Source: Pseudomonadota bacterium (GTDB lineage Bacteria; Pseudomonadota; Alphaproteobacteria; Acetobacterales; Acetobacteraceae). From it: DNA of 54,647 nt. Each line of letters opens with the position of its first letter. Within the stretch, counting starts at the first letter, position 1. Made by a program: the position numbers and the translations under genes. Shown here piece after piece: positions 33,101 through 41,781 of the stretch. The notes below the pieces were generated by a model, which was not told the DNA's origin, did no database searches, and worked only from the letters and a program-made list of their open reading frames with translations. Location of the stretch: the NCBI GenBank assembly GCA_021851785.1, contig JAJZBV010000020.1, forward strand, positions 1-54,647. Direction: 5' to 3'.

Positions 33101-34567
33101 TCAGAGATAGCCGGCGCCGGCTTCGGCGGCGAAACGATCGGGCGGGCCTTGCCAGATGATGCGCGCGTGTTCGAGCACGTAGACCCGATCGGCGTGGGGG
33201 AGCGCGAAGGTGACGTTCTGCTCGCCGAGCAGCACGGTGATCGGCGTCGTTTCGCGGAGACGCTCCAACGCCTTGGAAAGCTGTTCCAGGATCACCGGGG
33301 CGAGGCCGAGCGTCGGCTCATCGAGGATCAGAAGGCGGGGGTTCATCATCAGGGCGCGCGCGATCGCGAGCATCTGCTGCTCGCCACCGGAGAGCGTCCG
33401 CGCAAGCTGCTTGCTGCGGGATTTGAGGATCGGGAAGAGATCATAGAGCCAGGCGAGGCGATCGGCGCGCTCGGCGGGGGGCTGGCGTTGGCCGCCGAGA
33501 TCGAGATTTTCCTGGACGCTCATATCGCCGAATAATTCCCGCGTCTCCGGGCATTGCGCGATGCCGCCACGGGCGATCGCGGCCGGCGTCTTCCCGGCGA
33601 GCGCGGTGCCCTGCCAATTGATCCCCCCGGAATAGGGGACGAGGCCGGAGATGGCGTTGAACAGCGTGCTCTTGCCGGCGCCATTGAGCCCGACGACGGA
33701 GACGAACTCCCGCTCATGCACTTCGAGCGCCACCCGCGCCAGAGCCTGCGCCTTGCCATAGAACACGGTGAGATCCTCGACCTTGAGCAGGGCGACGCCG
33801 CTTTTCTCCGGCGCGATGGCGCGGGCATGGGTCTCGATCGCGCCACCGAGATAGACCCGGCGCACCGTCTCATCGCGCATCACCGCCTCCGCCTTGCCCT
33901 CGGCGATGCGTTCGCCGAGATACAGGACGAGCACCCGATCGACCAGCGCCGCGACTCCCTTGACATTGTGATCGACCAGCAGGACGGCTTTGCCCTCCTC
34001 ACGGAAGCTCCTGATCAGGGCGGAGAAACTTTCCACCTCGGCCATGGTGAGGCCGGCGAAGGGTTCATCGACGAGCACCACCTCGGGGTCGCGCGCGATC
34101 GCTTTCGCGAGTTCCATGCGGCGAAGATCGGCAAACGGCAGCGTCGTCGGGTGGCGATCGAGCACCGCGCCGAGCCCGACCCGCTCGCCGATCGCGCGCG
34201 CCCTGGCGTCCACCGATGTTTCGGCCGCGAGGTGAAAGAGGCTGTCGGGCAAAAGCGCGAGCTTGATGTTTTCGAGAACCGTCTGGCGATGGAGCGGGCG
34301 CGAATGCTGAAAGACGAGGCCGATGCCGGCGCGGGCGATGCGATGCGTCGGCCACGAGACGATCTCGCGCCCGGCGAGACGCACCGAGCCGGCATTGGCG
34401 CGCTCGATCCCCATGATCAGCTTCATCGCCGTCGATTTGCCCGAGCCGTTGGGGCCGATGAGGCCGAGGATTTCGCCCGCCGCGATCGCAAAGCCGAGAT
34501 TTTTGACCGCGACCAGGCCGCCGAAACGCTTGGTGAGGCCGGCGACTTCGAGCAATGGGGTGGTCAT
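33101..34567 (-). CDS. Fused LivG-LivF ABC transporter ATPase
   Basis: A 488-residue polypeptide holding both ATPases of a second Liv/HAAT importer. The N-terminal half is LivG-like, with Walker A GPNGSGKST (38-46), the LivG-style signature LPFADLRRMELA and Walker B EVVLVDEPFAG. The C-terminal half from about 258 is LivF-like, with Walker A GLNGAGKST (293-301), signature LSGGEQQ (392-398) and Walker B RLLILDEP. Both halves look catalytically complete. Its ATG overlaps the LivM-like stop (ATGA, 34564-34567). Fusion guarantees a G-F heterodimer from a single chain. The substrate is unknown. Confidence 0.9.
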   Translation of the reverse strand: MTTPLLEVAGLTKRFGGLVAVKNLGFAIAAGEILGLIGPNGSGKSTAMKLIMGIERANAGSVRLAGREIVSWPTHRIARAGIGLVFQHSRPLHRQTVLENIKLALLPDSLFHLAAETSVDARARAIGERVGLGAVLDRHPTTLPFADLRRMELAKAIARDPEVVLVDEPFAGLTMAEVESFSALIRSFREEGKAVLLVDHNVKGVAALVDRVLVLYLGERIAEGKAEAVMRDETVRRVYLGGAIETHARAIAPEKSGVALLKVEDLTVFYGKAQALARVALEVHEREFVSVVGLNGAGKSTLFNAISGLVPYSGGINWQGTALAGKTPAAIARGGIAQCPETRELFGDMSVQENLDLGGQRQPPAERADRLAWLYDLFPILKSRSKQLARTLSGGEQQMLAIARALMMNPRLLILDEPTLGLAPVILEQLSKALERLRETTPITVLLGEQNVTFALPHADRVYVLEHARIIWQGPPDRFAAEAGAGYL

Positions 34568-35466
34568 GCGCGCTCTCCCCGGCGCAGCAGATAGCCGACC
34601 AGGCCATCGGGAAAGAACAGAATCACCGCGAGCGCGATCGCCGAGACGACGAAGGTGTTGAGCTGGCCGAGCGGGCGCAGGATTTCACCGGCGACGATCA
34701 GAAACACCGCGCCGATGGCGGCGCCGACGATGGTGCGCCGCCCGCCGAGCACGGCGGCGATGATGATCTGCACCCCGACCGAGATATCGACGACGGTATC
34801 GACGGACGCGGTGCCGAGATAAAACACCAGCATCGCCCCGGCGAGGCCGGAAAAGAGCGCGCTGACCGCGAAAGCGGCGAGCTTGTGTTTGGCGACATTG
34901 AAGCCGAGCGCCTGCGCCTCGATCGCATCCTGGCCGCAGGCCTGCAAAATCAATCCCGCCGCCGAACGCGAAAGACTATAGAGGATGACGCCGCTGACCA
35001 TGAGAAACACCAGCGCCAGCCAGTAATTATGCCCGGGATCGACGGAGAGGACATCGTTGATGGTGAGCCCGATCTCGCCGCCGGTGACGCCCGCGAAGAT
35101 CACGATCACCTGCTGCAACACCAGCACCGCGACCAGGGTGATGAGGCCGAAATAGGGGCCGCGCAAGCGCAAGGCGGGAAGCGCCAGGACGAGCCCGCCG
35201 ATCACCGCGGCGAGCGCGCCGGCGATGACATCGAGCCAGACCGGAACCCCATGATTGTCGAGCAGGCCGGCGGTATAGGCACCGAGGCCGATGAGAAAGG
35301 TCGGCCCGAAATTGACCTCGCCGGCGAAGCCGAACAGCAAATCCCAGGCCATCGCGAAGACGCCGAAATAATAGGCGACGGTGAGCACCGCGAGGATATA
35401 GGCCGAAACCCAGAACGGCAGGCTCGCCATGACGAGAAGGACGACGAGAGCGAAAACGATGCGCAT
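34564..35466 (-). CDS. LivM-type ABC transporter permease
   Basis: A 300-residue integral membrane protein with about eight to ten hydrophobic segments. GEVNFGPTFLIGLGAYTAGLL (near 88-108) corresponds to the conserved LivM stretch around the second helix group, and TGGEIGLTI plus GGRRTIVGAAIGAVFLIVAGE are further family features. It follows the LivH-like gene by 13 bases and overlaps the fused ATPase gene. It should pair with LivH to form the translocation path. Confidence 0.88.
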   Translation of the reverse strand: MRIVFALVVLLVMASLPFWVSAYILAVLTVAYYFGVFAMAWDLLFGFAGEVNFGPTFLIGLGAYTAGLLDNHGVPVWLDVIAGALAAVIGGLVLALPALRLRGPYFGLITLVAVLVLQQVIVIFAGVTGGEIGLTINDVLSVDPGHNYWLALVFLMVSGVILYSLSRSAAGLILQACGQDAIEAQALGFNVAKHKLAAFAVSALFSGLAGAMLVFYLGTASVDTVVDISVGVQIIIAAVLGGRRTIVGAAIGAVFLIVAGEILRPLGQLNTFVVSAIALAVILFFPDGLVGYLLRRGERA

Positions 35467-35479
35467 GATGGCAGAGACC

Positions 35480-36358
35480 TCAGCGTCGCCCGAATAGCCC
35501 TTGCGGGCGGAGATAGACCACCAGCACGAGCAGCAGGAGCGAGGGGATGGTGCGCAGGGTGGGGCTGATGAGATAGGCGGTGACGGTTTCGAGATAGCCG
35601 ATGATATAGGCGGCGATCAGCGAGCCGGAGACGCTGCCGAGGCCGCCCAAGACGACGATCGAGAAGGCGCTGGCGGTGAGCACGCCGATATTATTCGAGC
35701 TGGTGCCGAGAAACATCGCCAGCAGCACGCCGGCGATGGCGGCGAGCACGCCATAGATCGCCCAGACCAGAAGATAGACCGAGGAAAGTTCAAACCCGAG
35801 CAGCGTCAGGGCGCGCGGATTGATGGACGCGGCGAGCAGGGTCTTTCCCGCCCGCGTGCGATTGACCAGAAGCCACAGGAGGCCGATCGAAACCCAGCAG
35901 ATCGCCGCAGTCAGAATTTCATTCGCCGGGGTGCGCACGCCGAAAATATCGACCACGCCATTGATCAGCGGGCGGACGGTGATCGGGCTGTCGGTGAAGA
36001 AATAGGCGATCGCCTCCTGGATCATGATCCCCCAAAGCAGGGTCGCGGTGAGGACGAAAATCTCGGTCTCGTCATCGGGAATGGCGCGCGAGCGCTGGAT
36101 CGGGCGGACGACGAGGCCGTAGGTCGCGAAGGCGAAGACAACGCCGACGCCAACGCCGAGAAGTGCTCCGACATATTGCCCGGCGCCGAGCGGGCCGGCG
36201 ATGTACCAGGCGGCGACGGCGGCGGCGACCATGATGCCGCCATGGGCGAGATTGAGCACGCCGGAGACGCCGAAAATCAGCGAAAATCCGATCGCGCCGA
36301 GCGCGTAAAGCGTGCTGATGGCAAAGCCATCCACCAGGATCTGCAAGGCGCGCATCAC
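35480..36358 (-). CDS. LivH-type ABC transporter permease
   Basis: A 292-residue integral membrane protein with the LivH signature LIFGVSGVLNLAHGGIMVAAA near the N-terminus and VVLGGLGSVSGSLIAAYIIG towards the end. Several hydrophobic helices are clear. It is separated from the upstream binding-protein gene by 78 bases that contain a strong stem-loop, which may reduce permease expression relative to the binding protein. Unlike the first Liv system, H and M are separate genes. Confidence 0.88.
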   Translation of the reverse strand: MMRALQILVDGFAISTLYALGAIGFSLIFGVSGVLNLAHGGIMVAAAVAAWYIAGPLGAGQYVGALLGVGVGVVFAFATYGLVVRPIQRSRAIPDDETEIFVLTATLLWGIMIQEAIAYFFTDSPITVRPLINGVVDIFGVRTPANEILTAAICWVSIGLLWLLVNRTRAGKTLLAASINPRALTLLGFELSSVYLLVWAIYGVLAAIAGVLLAMFLGTSSNNIGVLTASAFSIVVLGGLGSVSGSLIAAYIIGYLETVTAYLISPTLRTIPSLLLLVLVVYLRPQGLFGRR

Positions 36359-36400
36359 GCGTCTTCAGCCATAGGGTGAAACTCCGGTCGGAAAATCACG

Positions 36401-36428
36401 CCGCCGGCCGGTGGCATCCGGCCGGCGG
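36401..36428 (-). terminator. Intercistronic stem-loop between binding protein and permease genes
   Basis: CCGCCGGCCGG (36401-36411), a six-base loop and CCGGCCGGCGG (36418-36428) form a perfect 11-bp stem. On the transcribed (minus) strand it is followed by CGTGATTTTC, a weak T run. Such hairpins after binding-protein genes usually give partial termination or protect the upstream mRNA 3' end. Confidence 0.65.
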
Positions 36429-36436
36429 GGCAGATG

Positions 36437-37717
36437 TTATTGCGCGCTCGCGTGCTGGGTCGGGAGCTTGATGAAGCCCGGGAATTTCAGCGCGCCGTTG
36501 GCGACCCGCGCCGGCCACACCGTCACCTGCTTGCCGTCCTGCCACTGGATCATCAGGCCGGAGACGAAATCCGCGCCGTATTTCAGGCCATGCGGGAATT
36601 CGCTGTCCTGGCCATAGAAGGCGATGCGGCCGATGGTGCCGACGTAATCGGTCTTCTCCATCTCGGCGACGATCTTGTCGGCGTCATCGGCGCCGGCGCG
36701 GCCGACCGCCTCGGCGATGATGTGGACATCGTCATCGGTGGTATAGCCGGTATAGGCCGGCGTCACGCCAAAGCGCTTGAGATAGGCCGCGGCATAGGGG
36801 ATGGTTTTCGCGGTGATCGCGACATCTGGGGTTGCCACCACCTGCGCGATGACGCCCTCGGTCGCGCCGTTGGTGTCGCGCCAGAACGAGGTCGAGGTCG
36901 CCTGCGAGCTGATCCCCGACATCGGCACCGGCACCTGCTCGCTATGCCATTGCACGGTCGGCTGCACGCCGACATGGCTGATCCCGGTGGTGATGACATC
37001 CGGGTGCTGGCCCTCGATCTTGTTGAAGATCGGCGTGAAATCGGTGGTATCGGGCGAGACGCGGACGGAATCGAGCACCGAGAGCCCGGCCTTGGGCAGG
37101 CAGCGCTGCGATTCCTCGTCGAGCGGCTTGGTCCAGGCGGCGTCCTCGCTCAGCATCACCGTGGTTTTCATCCCCAGCTTCTCGACCAGGAAATCATGGG
37201 TGAAATCGCAATTCGCGTCGGCGATCGCGGTCGAGGTCAGATAACCGTGGAAGGTGTATTTGTTGTGGGCGTAGTCTTCCTTGACGTGGCGGGTGATTTC
37301 GTTGCTCGCGGCACCCGGGGTGATGTAGGGCGTGTGCAGCCGCGCCGCCCAGGGCTCCAACGCCAGCGCCACCTCGCTCATGTAACTCCCGATCACCGCG
37401 ACCACGTGATCCTGATTGACCGCGCGCTGGAAGGCGCGCACCGCGTCGGTGGCGGAATTGTGATCATCGTAATCGACGATCTCGACCTTGCGGCCATTGA
37501 TGCCGCCGGCGGCATTGATCTCATCGGCGGCGATCATCGCGCCGTTGGTGATGGCGATGCCGGAGATGGCCGAATTCTCGGCGATCACGCCGATGCGGAT
37601 CGGGTCCGCCGCACGCGCGGCGGGCGGCGAAAGAAGAAGGGCGGAGGCGCCGAGCGCGCCGAGAAGTGCTGCCCGCCCCTGTCCCAAGCCAAGCCGCGCC
37701 GTTGCTGTTTTCTTCAT
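36437..37717 (-). CDS. Periplasmic substrate-binding protein of second Liv-type transporter
   Basis: A 426-residue Peripla_BP_6 protein. A signal peptide (about 1-36, basic start MKKTATAR then an Ala/Leu-rich core ending PPAARAA) precedes IRIGVIAENSAISGIAITNGAM and INAAGGINGRKVEIVDYDD, the family hallmark. A consensus AGGAGG lies seven bases before the ATG at 37717, the best ribosome site in the window, consistent with high expression of binding proteins. It is the first gene of the second liv operon; 66 bases separate it from the upstream DUF192 gene. Ligand unknown; sequence resembles both amino-acid and amide/urea binders. Confidence 0.88.
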   Translation of the reverse strand: MKKTATARLGLGQGRAALLGALGASALLLSPPAARAADPIRIGVIAENSAISGIAITNGAMIAADEINAAGGINGRKVEIVDYDDHNSATDAVRAFQRAVNQDHVVAVIGSYMSEVALALEPWAARLHTPYITPGAASNEITRHVKEDYAHNKYTFHGYLTSTAIADANCDFTHDFLVEKLGMKTTVMLSEDAAWTKPLDEESQRCLPKAGLSVLDSVRVSPDTTDFTPIFNKIEGQHPDVITTGISHVGVQPTVQWHSEQVPVPMSGISSQATSTSFWRDTNGATEGVIAQVVATPDVAITAKTIPYAAAYLKRFGVTPAYTGYTTDDDVHIIAEAVGRAGADDADKIVAEMEKTDYVGTIGRIAFYGQDSEFPHGLKYGADFVSGLMIQWQDGKQVTVWPARVANGALKFPGFIKLPTQHASAQ

Positions 37718-37783
37718 GGTTTCCTCCTGTCGCAAAATCTATCCCGGCATGATCATGAAATTGCCCCCCAACGCAAGAGGGAG

Positions 37784-38266
37784 TTAGGGTTTCGCCGGAA
37801 AGATCGCCCCGACCACCCGGTCGCCGACCCGGATATCGTCCTTCTCGGTGACGCCGGCGGCGAGTTCGAGGGTTGCCCGCACCGGGCCATGGCTCGCGAT
37901 CACCGCGAGGCTGCGCGGGACGGTGTTCTCGGCGATGCCGCGGACCGAGCCGTCGGCGTCGATGAACACCATGTCGAGCGGCACCAGCGTGTTCCGCATC
38001 CACATCTGGCTCTCGCGCGGAACCCCCCAGTCGAACAGCATCCCGCCATCATCCGCGACGTGCGTTCGGAACATCAGGCCGATGGTTTGCTGGTCCGGGG
38101 TCTTGGCCATTTCGACAGTGAACTCATGCCGCTTGCCGTCATGGGTGATGATGGTCAGCTTCTCGCGCGGCAATTCCGGCTGGGCGTGGGTGATGGTCTG
38201 TTCCTGCGCCATGACGGAGAGGGGAATGAGGGCGAGGGCGGCGAATAGCGCGAAACGGCGGGGCAT
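37784..38266 (-). CDS. DUF192 secreted protein
   Basis: A 160-residue protein with a signal peptide (about 1-20, ending VMAQ) and a DUF192 domain: EMAKTPDQQTIGLMFRTHV, then GGMLFDWGVPRESQMWMRNT, LDMVFIDADG and LELAAGVTEKDDIRVGDRV are all typical. DUF192 proteins are small periplasmic or secreted proteins of unknown function. GAGGAG precedes the ATG at 38266. It could be cotranscribed with the liv genes downstream, but functional linkage is not evident. Confidence 0.88.
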   Translation of the reverse strand: MPRRFALFAALALIPLSVMAQEQTITHAQPELPREKLTIITHDGKRHEFTVEMAKTPDQQTIGLMFRTHVADDGGMLFDWGVPRESQMWMRNTLVPLDMVFIDADGSVRGIAENTVPRSLAVIASHGPVRATLELAAGVTEKDDIRVGDRVVGAIFPAKP

Positions 38267-38367
38267 GGCGGTCTCCTCGAAAACGGCGCGCGTTCCCCTA
38301 ACACGAAGGCGCGAGGCGTTCCAGGGTGAGGGCGGCGAGGGCGCGTGACGGTTGAGAAAGGCGCGGC

Positions 38368-39291
38368 TCACGAGCGTTGCGGCATGCCTTCGGGCACGAT
38401 GGTCGTCACGATCGAGTGATCGAGCGCCTCGTATTCCTGATAGCCGATGGTGGCGTAAAGCTCGGCCCGGGTTTGCATCCGCTCGATCATGCCCTGGGTT
38501 CCGCCCTGATGGCGGATCGCGTGATAAAGCTCGGCCTGCGCCTTGGCCGCGACACGCAGCGAACTCACCGGCCAGATCACCATGCGATAGCCCATCTCGG
38601 CGAATTCACGGGCGGTGAAGAACGGCGTGCGGCCGAACTCGGTCATGTTGGCGAGCAGCGACGCTCCCTTCATGCGGGCGGCGAATTCGCGGAACATCTC
38701 GGCCGAGGTCAGCGCCTCGGGGAAGATCGCGTCCGCCCCGGCGCGGAGATAAAGCTCGGCCCGGGCGACCGCGCCATCGATCCCCTCGCTCGCCGCGGCG
38801 TCGGTGCGCGCGATCAGGAAGAGATGCCGCCGCGCCTGCGCCGCCGCCGCGACCTTGGTCGCCATGTCGTGCGGGTCGGCGAGCTTCTTGTCGTTGAGGT
38901 GGCCGCATTTCTTGGGCAGCAACTGGTCCTCGATATGGACGGCGCCGGCGCCCGCCTCCTCGAAGGCGCGGACCATGTGCATGACGTTGAGCGCCTCGCC
39001 ATAGCCGGTATCGCCGTCGACCAGCACCGGCAGGCCGCTCGCGCGGGCGATCTGGCGGATGAAGAACACCACCTCATCGACCGTGATGATGCCGAGATCG
39101 GGGAGGCCCATCGAGGCCGTCATCGCGGCACCGGAGAGATAGAGCGCCTCGAACCCGACCGCCTTGGCCTGCTGGGCGGCGAGGCCGTTATGCGCCCCCG
39201 GCATCTGCAGGATGCCGCCGCGCTCGAGCAAGGCCCGAAAACGCTGCCCGGCCGGCAATTGCGGCAGATCGCTCGCCACCAGATACGGCAT
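38368..39291 (-). CDS. prpB: Methylisocitrate lyase PrpB
   Basis: A 307-residue member of the isocitrate lyase/PEP mutase family. The KKCGH loop (127-131) with the nucleophilic Cys, the metal-binding DGDTGYG (92-98) and the HIEDQ segment point to methylisocitrate lyase (methylisocitrate to pyruvate and succinate) rather than oxaloacetate decarboxylase or PEP mutase. A GGGAGG site precedes the ATG. Neither prpC nor prpD is adjacent, so the other methylcitrate-cycle genes must lie elsewhere if the pathway is complete. Confidence 0.85.
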   Translation of the reverse strand: MPYLVASDLPQLPAGQRFRALLERGGILQMPGAHNGLAAQQAKAVGFEALYLSGAAMTASMGLPDLGIITVDEVVFFIRQIARASGLPVLVDGDTGYGEALNVMHMVRAFEEAGAGAVHIEDQLLPKKCGHLNDKKLADPHDMATKVAAAAQARRHLFLIARTDAAASEGIDGAVARAELYLRAGADAIFPEALTSAEMFREFAARMKGASLLANMTEFGRTPFFTAREFAEMGYRMVIWPVSSLRVAAKAQAELYHAIRHQGGTQGMIERMQTRAELYATIGYQEYEALDHSIVTTIVPEGMPQRS

Positions 39292-39572
39292 CGGAACCTC
39301 CCTTTTCGCCTCTCGCGGCGGTTCTCTAACAGGAAGCCCGGGCGCGGGGAAGGCTCGGCCTCCCGGCTCGCCTCGCTCAGCCTTTCGGCGTCGCTCAGGT
39401 CGCTTCCATGGCGTAGGCCCGCGCGGCTATGCTCGGCATGGGTGGCCGAGGTCCATATGTGATCTTCGGCAACGCTTCGAACACCTTCTGGGAATCACAT
39501 CTGCCCCGACCTCCAACCCCTCTCGGCAAACGTTCCGCCATGATCCCGAAATGGCCTCTTACCTGCGCGGCG

Positions 39573-40409
39573 ATGGACGGGCTGTTGCGCCATATCGCGG
39601 CGTGCCGGAATGCGCGCCTCCCGGGCGCGCGGCGCGCGTTCCGGCTCGGCGGCGTCGCCGTCGGCTGGGTTGCGCCGGCGCTCGCCGCGCGCCTGCTCGG
39701 CATCGCCTCGTTTCGTGCCCATGATAGCGGAATCGACCTCGCCGAGCCGGCGCGGCTGGCCGAAATCGCCGCCGCGCTCGCCGCCGAGGGGCTGTTCACC
39801 TGGCGGGGCGAAGCCTTCGACGTTCGCGCCGTGCCCGAGGGCGAGGTGCTGGCGCGCGTCGATCGCGGCGCCTTGCCGGTTTTCGGCCTCCGCGCCGAGG
39901 GGGTGCATGTCAATGGTTTGGTGCGGCGCGGCGGCGGGGTGTTTCTATGGGTCGCGCGACGGGCGATGGATCGGCCGCTCGATCCCGGCAAGCTCGACCA
40001 CCTCGTCGCGGGCGGGATTCCGGCCGGGTTCACGCCATGGCGGACGCTGATCAAGGAAGCCGCCGAGGAGGCCGCGATCCCGGCGGCGCTGGCGGCGCGG
40101 GCACGCCGGGTCGCGGTGCTCGATTACGCGATGGAGCGCCCGGAAGGGCTGCGGCGCGATCGCCTGCATGGCTTCGACCTCGACCTGCCGGAGGATTTCG
40201 TGCCCCGCGCCGCCGATGGCGAGGCGGCGGGCTTCGAACTCTGGCCGCTCGCCGCGGTTCTGGACGCGGTCGTGGCGGGGGATGACTTCAAGTTCAATGT
40301 TAATCTGGTGCTGATCGATCTTTTTCTGCGCCGGAATCTGATCGATCCGCTGAGCCCGGACGGGCGCCGGCTGCGTGCGGCCTTGGCGGGCGCGGACGCG
40401 GCCGGCTAA
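39573..40409 (+). CDS. Nudix hydrolase with DUF4743 domain
   Basis: A 278-residue protein with an N-terminal DUF4743 domain (about 1-110, starting MDGLLRHIAACRNARL) and a C-terminal Nudix domain. The Nudix box is degenerate: GGIPAGFTPWRTLIKEAAEEAAI keeps the EAAEE core but lacks the first conserved Glu and has Lys where Arg is usual. The family resembles yeast Tnr3-type proteins linked to thiamin pyrophosphate and its oxidised forms. An ATG at 39540 is possible, but the conserved region starts near 39573. The frame stays open back to 39429 without coding character. Its stop overlaps the stop of the convergent AraC fragment. Confidence 0.8.
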   Translation: MDGLLRHIAACRNARLPGARRAFRLGGVAVGWVAPALAARLLGIASFRAHDSGIDLAEPARLAEIAAALAAEGLFTWRGEAFDVRAVPEGEVLARVDRGALPVFGLRAEGVHVNGLVRRGGGVFLWVARRAMDRPLDPGKLDHLVAGGIPAGFTPWRTLIKEAAEEAAIPAALAARARRVAVLDYAMERPEGLRRDRLHGFDLDLPEDFVPRAADGEAAGFELWPLAAVLDAVVAGDDFKFNVNLVLIDLFLRRNLIDPLSPDGRRLRAALAGADAAG

Positions 40410-40747
40410 GCGCTCCTTGGGCTTGGCCCGCGGCCCCGTGCGCGGAACGCGCTCGGTATAAGTTCAAGCACGCGGTCCTCGCTGTGGCGAAGCCTGCGCG
40501 CCGCCCGGCGCAGACGCTGGGCGAGCACGAATCGATGCGGAGAAATACCGACGACGCGCTTGAACTCGCGGAGGAAATGATAGGGGCTCATGCCCGCCCG
40601 CCGCGCGAGGCCGGCGAGCGGTAACGGCTGATTGGCCTCCCTTGCGATCCAATGCACGATGTCCTGGATGCGCTTGGTGTGCGAGGCACGACAAGGGCTT
40701 CCCACCGGCGCGTCGACCTCGCTGGGTATTTGATTCCCATCGGCCAT
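40406..40747 (-). pseudogene. Truncated AraC-family regulator fragment
   Basis: A 113-residue ORF that contains only the first helix-turn-helix of an AraC DNA-binding domain (IVHWIAREANQPLPLAGLARRAGMSPYHFLREFKRVVG) and the beginning of the linker helix (RLRRAARRLRHSEDRV). After HSEDRVLEL the sequence stops matching the family where the second helix-turn-helix should follow, and it ends in Arg/Pro-rich residues at a stop that overlaps the Nudix stop. There is no ligand domain upstream. It looks like a regulator cut by deletion or frameshift; a small functional single-HTH protein cannot be excluded. Confidence 0.6.
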
Positions 40748-40772
40748 CACGCGCCGACGTTGCCGCAAGGTC

Positions 40773-41777
40773 TCAGGCGGCGAATGCCTCCGCGAGCAGG
40801 GTGTAGGAAAGCCGCCGCGCGGCGGGATCGGCGATGGTCGAGAGGATGACGATCTCCGCGACGTCGTGGGTCTCGGCGAGGGCGCGGATGCGCGCCGCGG
40901 TTTCGGCCTTGGTGCCGTAGAGCGCGCGCGCCTTGATCCGCGCGACATGGGCGCGCTCGGCGTCGCTATAGGGGTAGGCGAGGGCTTCTTCGGGGGTCGG
41001 CAGCGGCGGGAAGACGCCGCGATCGCGCCCGAGCCGCCAGAGCGCGCGCGAGGCGAAGCCGTATTCGGCGTCCTCGGCGGTTTCGGCCGCGAACGCCCAG
41101 ATGCCGAGCGCGGCCTGCGGCGCCGGGTGCCGCGCGCTCGGGCGATACCCCCCGCGGTAAAGCGCCAGCGCCTCCTCGGTGCCGTGGCCGTCGGTGATGA
41201 AATGGGCAAAGCAGAAGGGGAGACCGAAATAAGCCGCGACCTCGGCGCCGTAATGGGAACTCCCGAGCACCCAGACCTCCGGCGCGCCGGGGCCGGCGGG
41301 CTGCGCCGTCACGGTCCGGAAGGGATGGTTTTCGAGCAGGTCTTCCCCCCGCACCCAGGCGAGGAGATCGCGGAGCTGCGCCGGGAAATGCTCGGCGGCG
41401 GTCTCGGCGAGCGGATTCAGGGCGAACGCCGTCCGCCCGTCCGAGCCCGGCGCGCGGCCCACCCCGAGATCGATCCGCCCGGGCGCGATCGCCTCCAGCA
41501 CGCGGAACTGCTCGGCGACCTTGAGCGCCGAATAATGCGGCAGCATGACCCCGGCGCTGCCGACCCGGATGTGGCGTGTGGTCGCGGCGATGGCGGCGAT
41601 CAGCACCTCCGGCGCGGTGCCGGCCTGGCTCGCGGAATTATGATGCTCGGCGAGCCAGTAGCGGCCATAGCCGAGCGCCTCGCAATGCCGGGCGAGCGTG
41701 AGGCTTTCTTGGATGGCGGCGGCGGGCGCGCGTCCGGAGACCACCGTCGATTGGTCGAGGACGGATAATTTGATCAT
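40773..41777 (-). CDS. LLM-class flavin-dependent oxidoreductase (luciferase-like)
   Basis: A 334-residue TIM-barrel protein of the bacterial luciferase/F420-FMN family, similar to YhbW. LSVLDQSTVVSGRAPAAAIQ at the start, GYGRYWLAEHHNSASQAGTAPEVLI and RIDLGVGRAPGSDGRTAFAL are characteristic. It probably binds FMN and uses an external flavin reductase. The substrate is unknown. It starts four bases after the DUF445 stop and is followed by the AraC fragment, forming a three-gene minus-strand group. Confidence 0.88.
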   Translation of the reverse strand: MIKLSVLDQSTVVSGRAPAAAIQESLTLARHCEALGYGRYWLAEHHNSASQAGTAPEVLIAAIAATTRHIRVGSAGVMLPHYSALKVAEQFRVLEAIAPGRIDLGVGRAPGSDGRTAFALNPLAETAAEHFPAQLRDLLAWVRGEDLLENHPFRTVTAQPAGPGAPEVWVLGSSHYGAEVAAYFGLPFCFAHFITDGHGTEEALALYRGGYRPSARHPAPQAALGIWAFAAETAEDAEYGFASRALWRLGRDRGVFPPLPTPEEALAYPYSDAERAHVARIKARALYGTKAETAARIRALAETHDVAEIVILSTIADPAARRLSYTLLAEAFAA

Positions 41778-41781
41778 GTCG

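Noticed and set aside
39457-39500. Seven-bp inverted repeat ATGTGAT/ATCACAT before the Nudix gene
   Set aside because: The arms are 30 bases apart, too far for a Crp-type operator, and no T run makes it a terminator; chance is likely.
39395-40054. Minus-strand 219-residue frame opposite the Nudix gene
   Set aside because: Ser/Arg/Pro-rich composition, no motif, and antisense to a recognisable Nudix protein.
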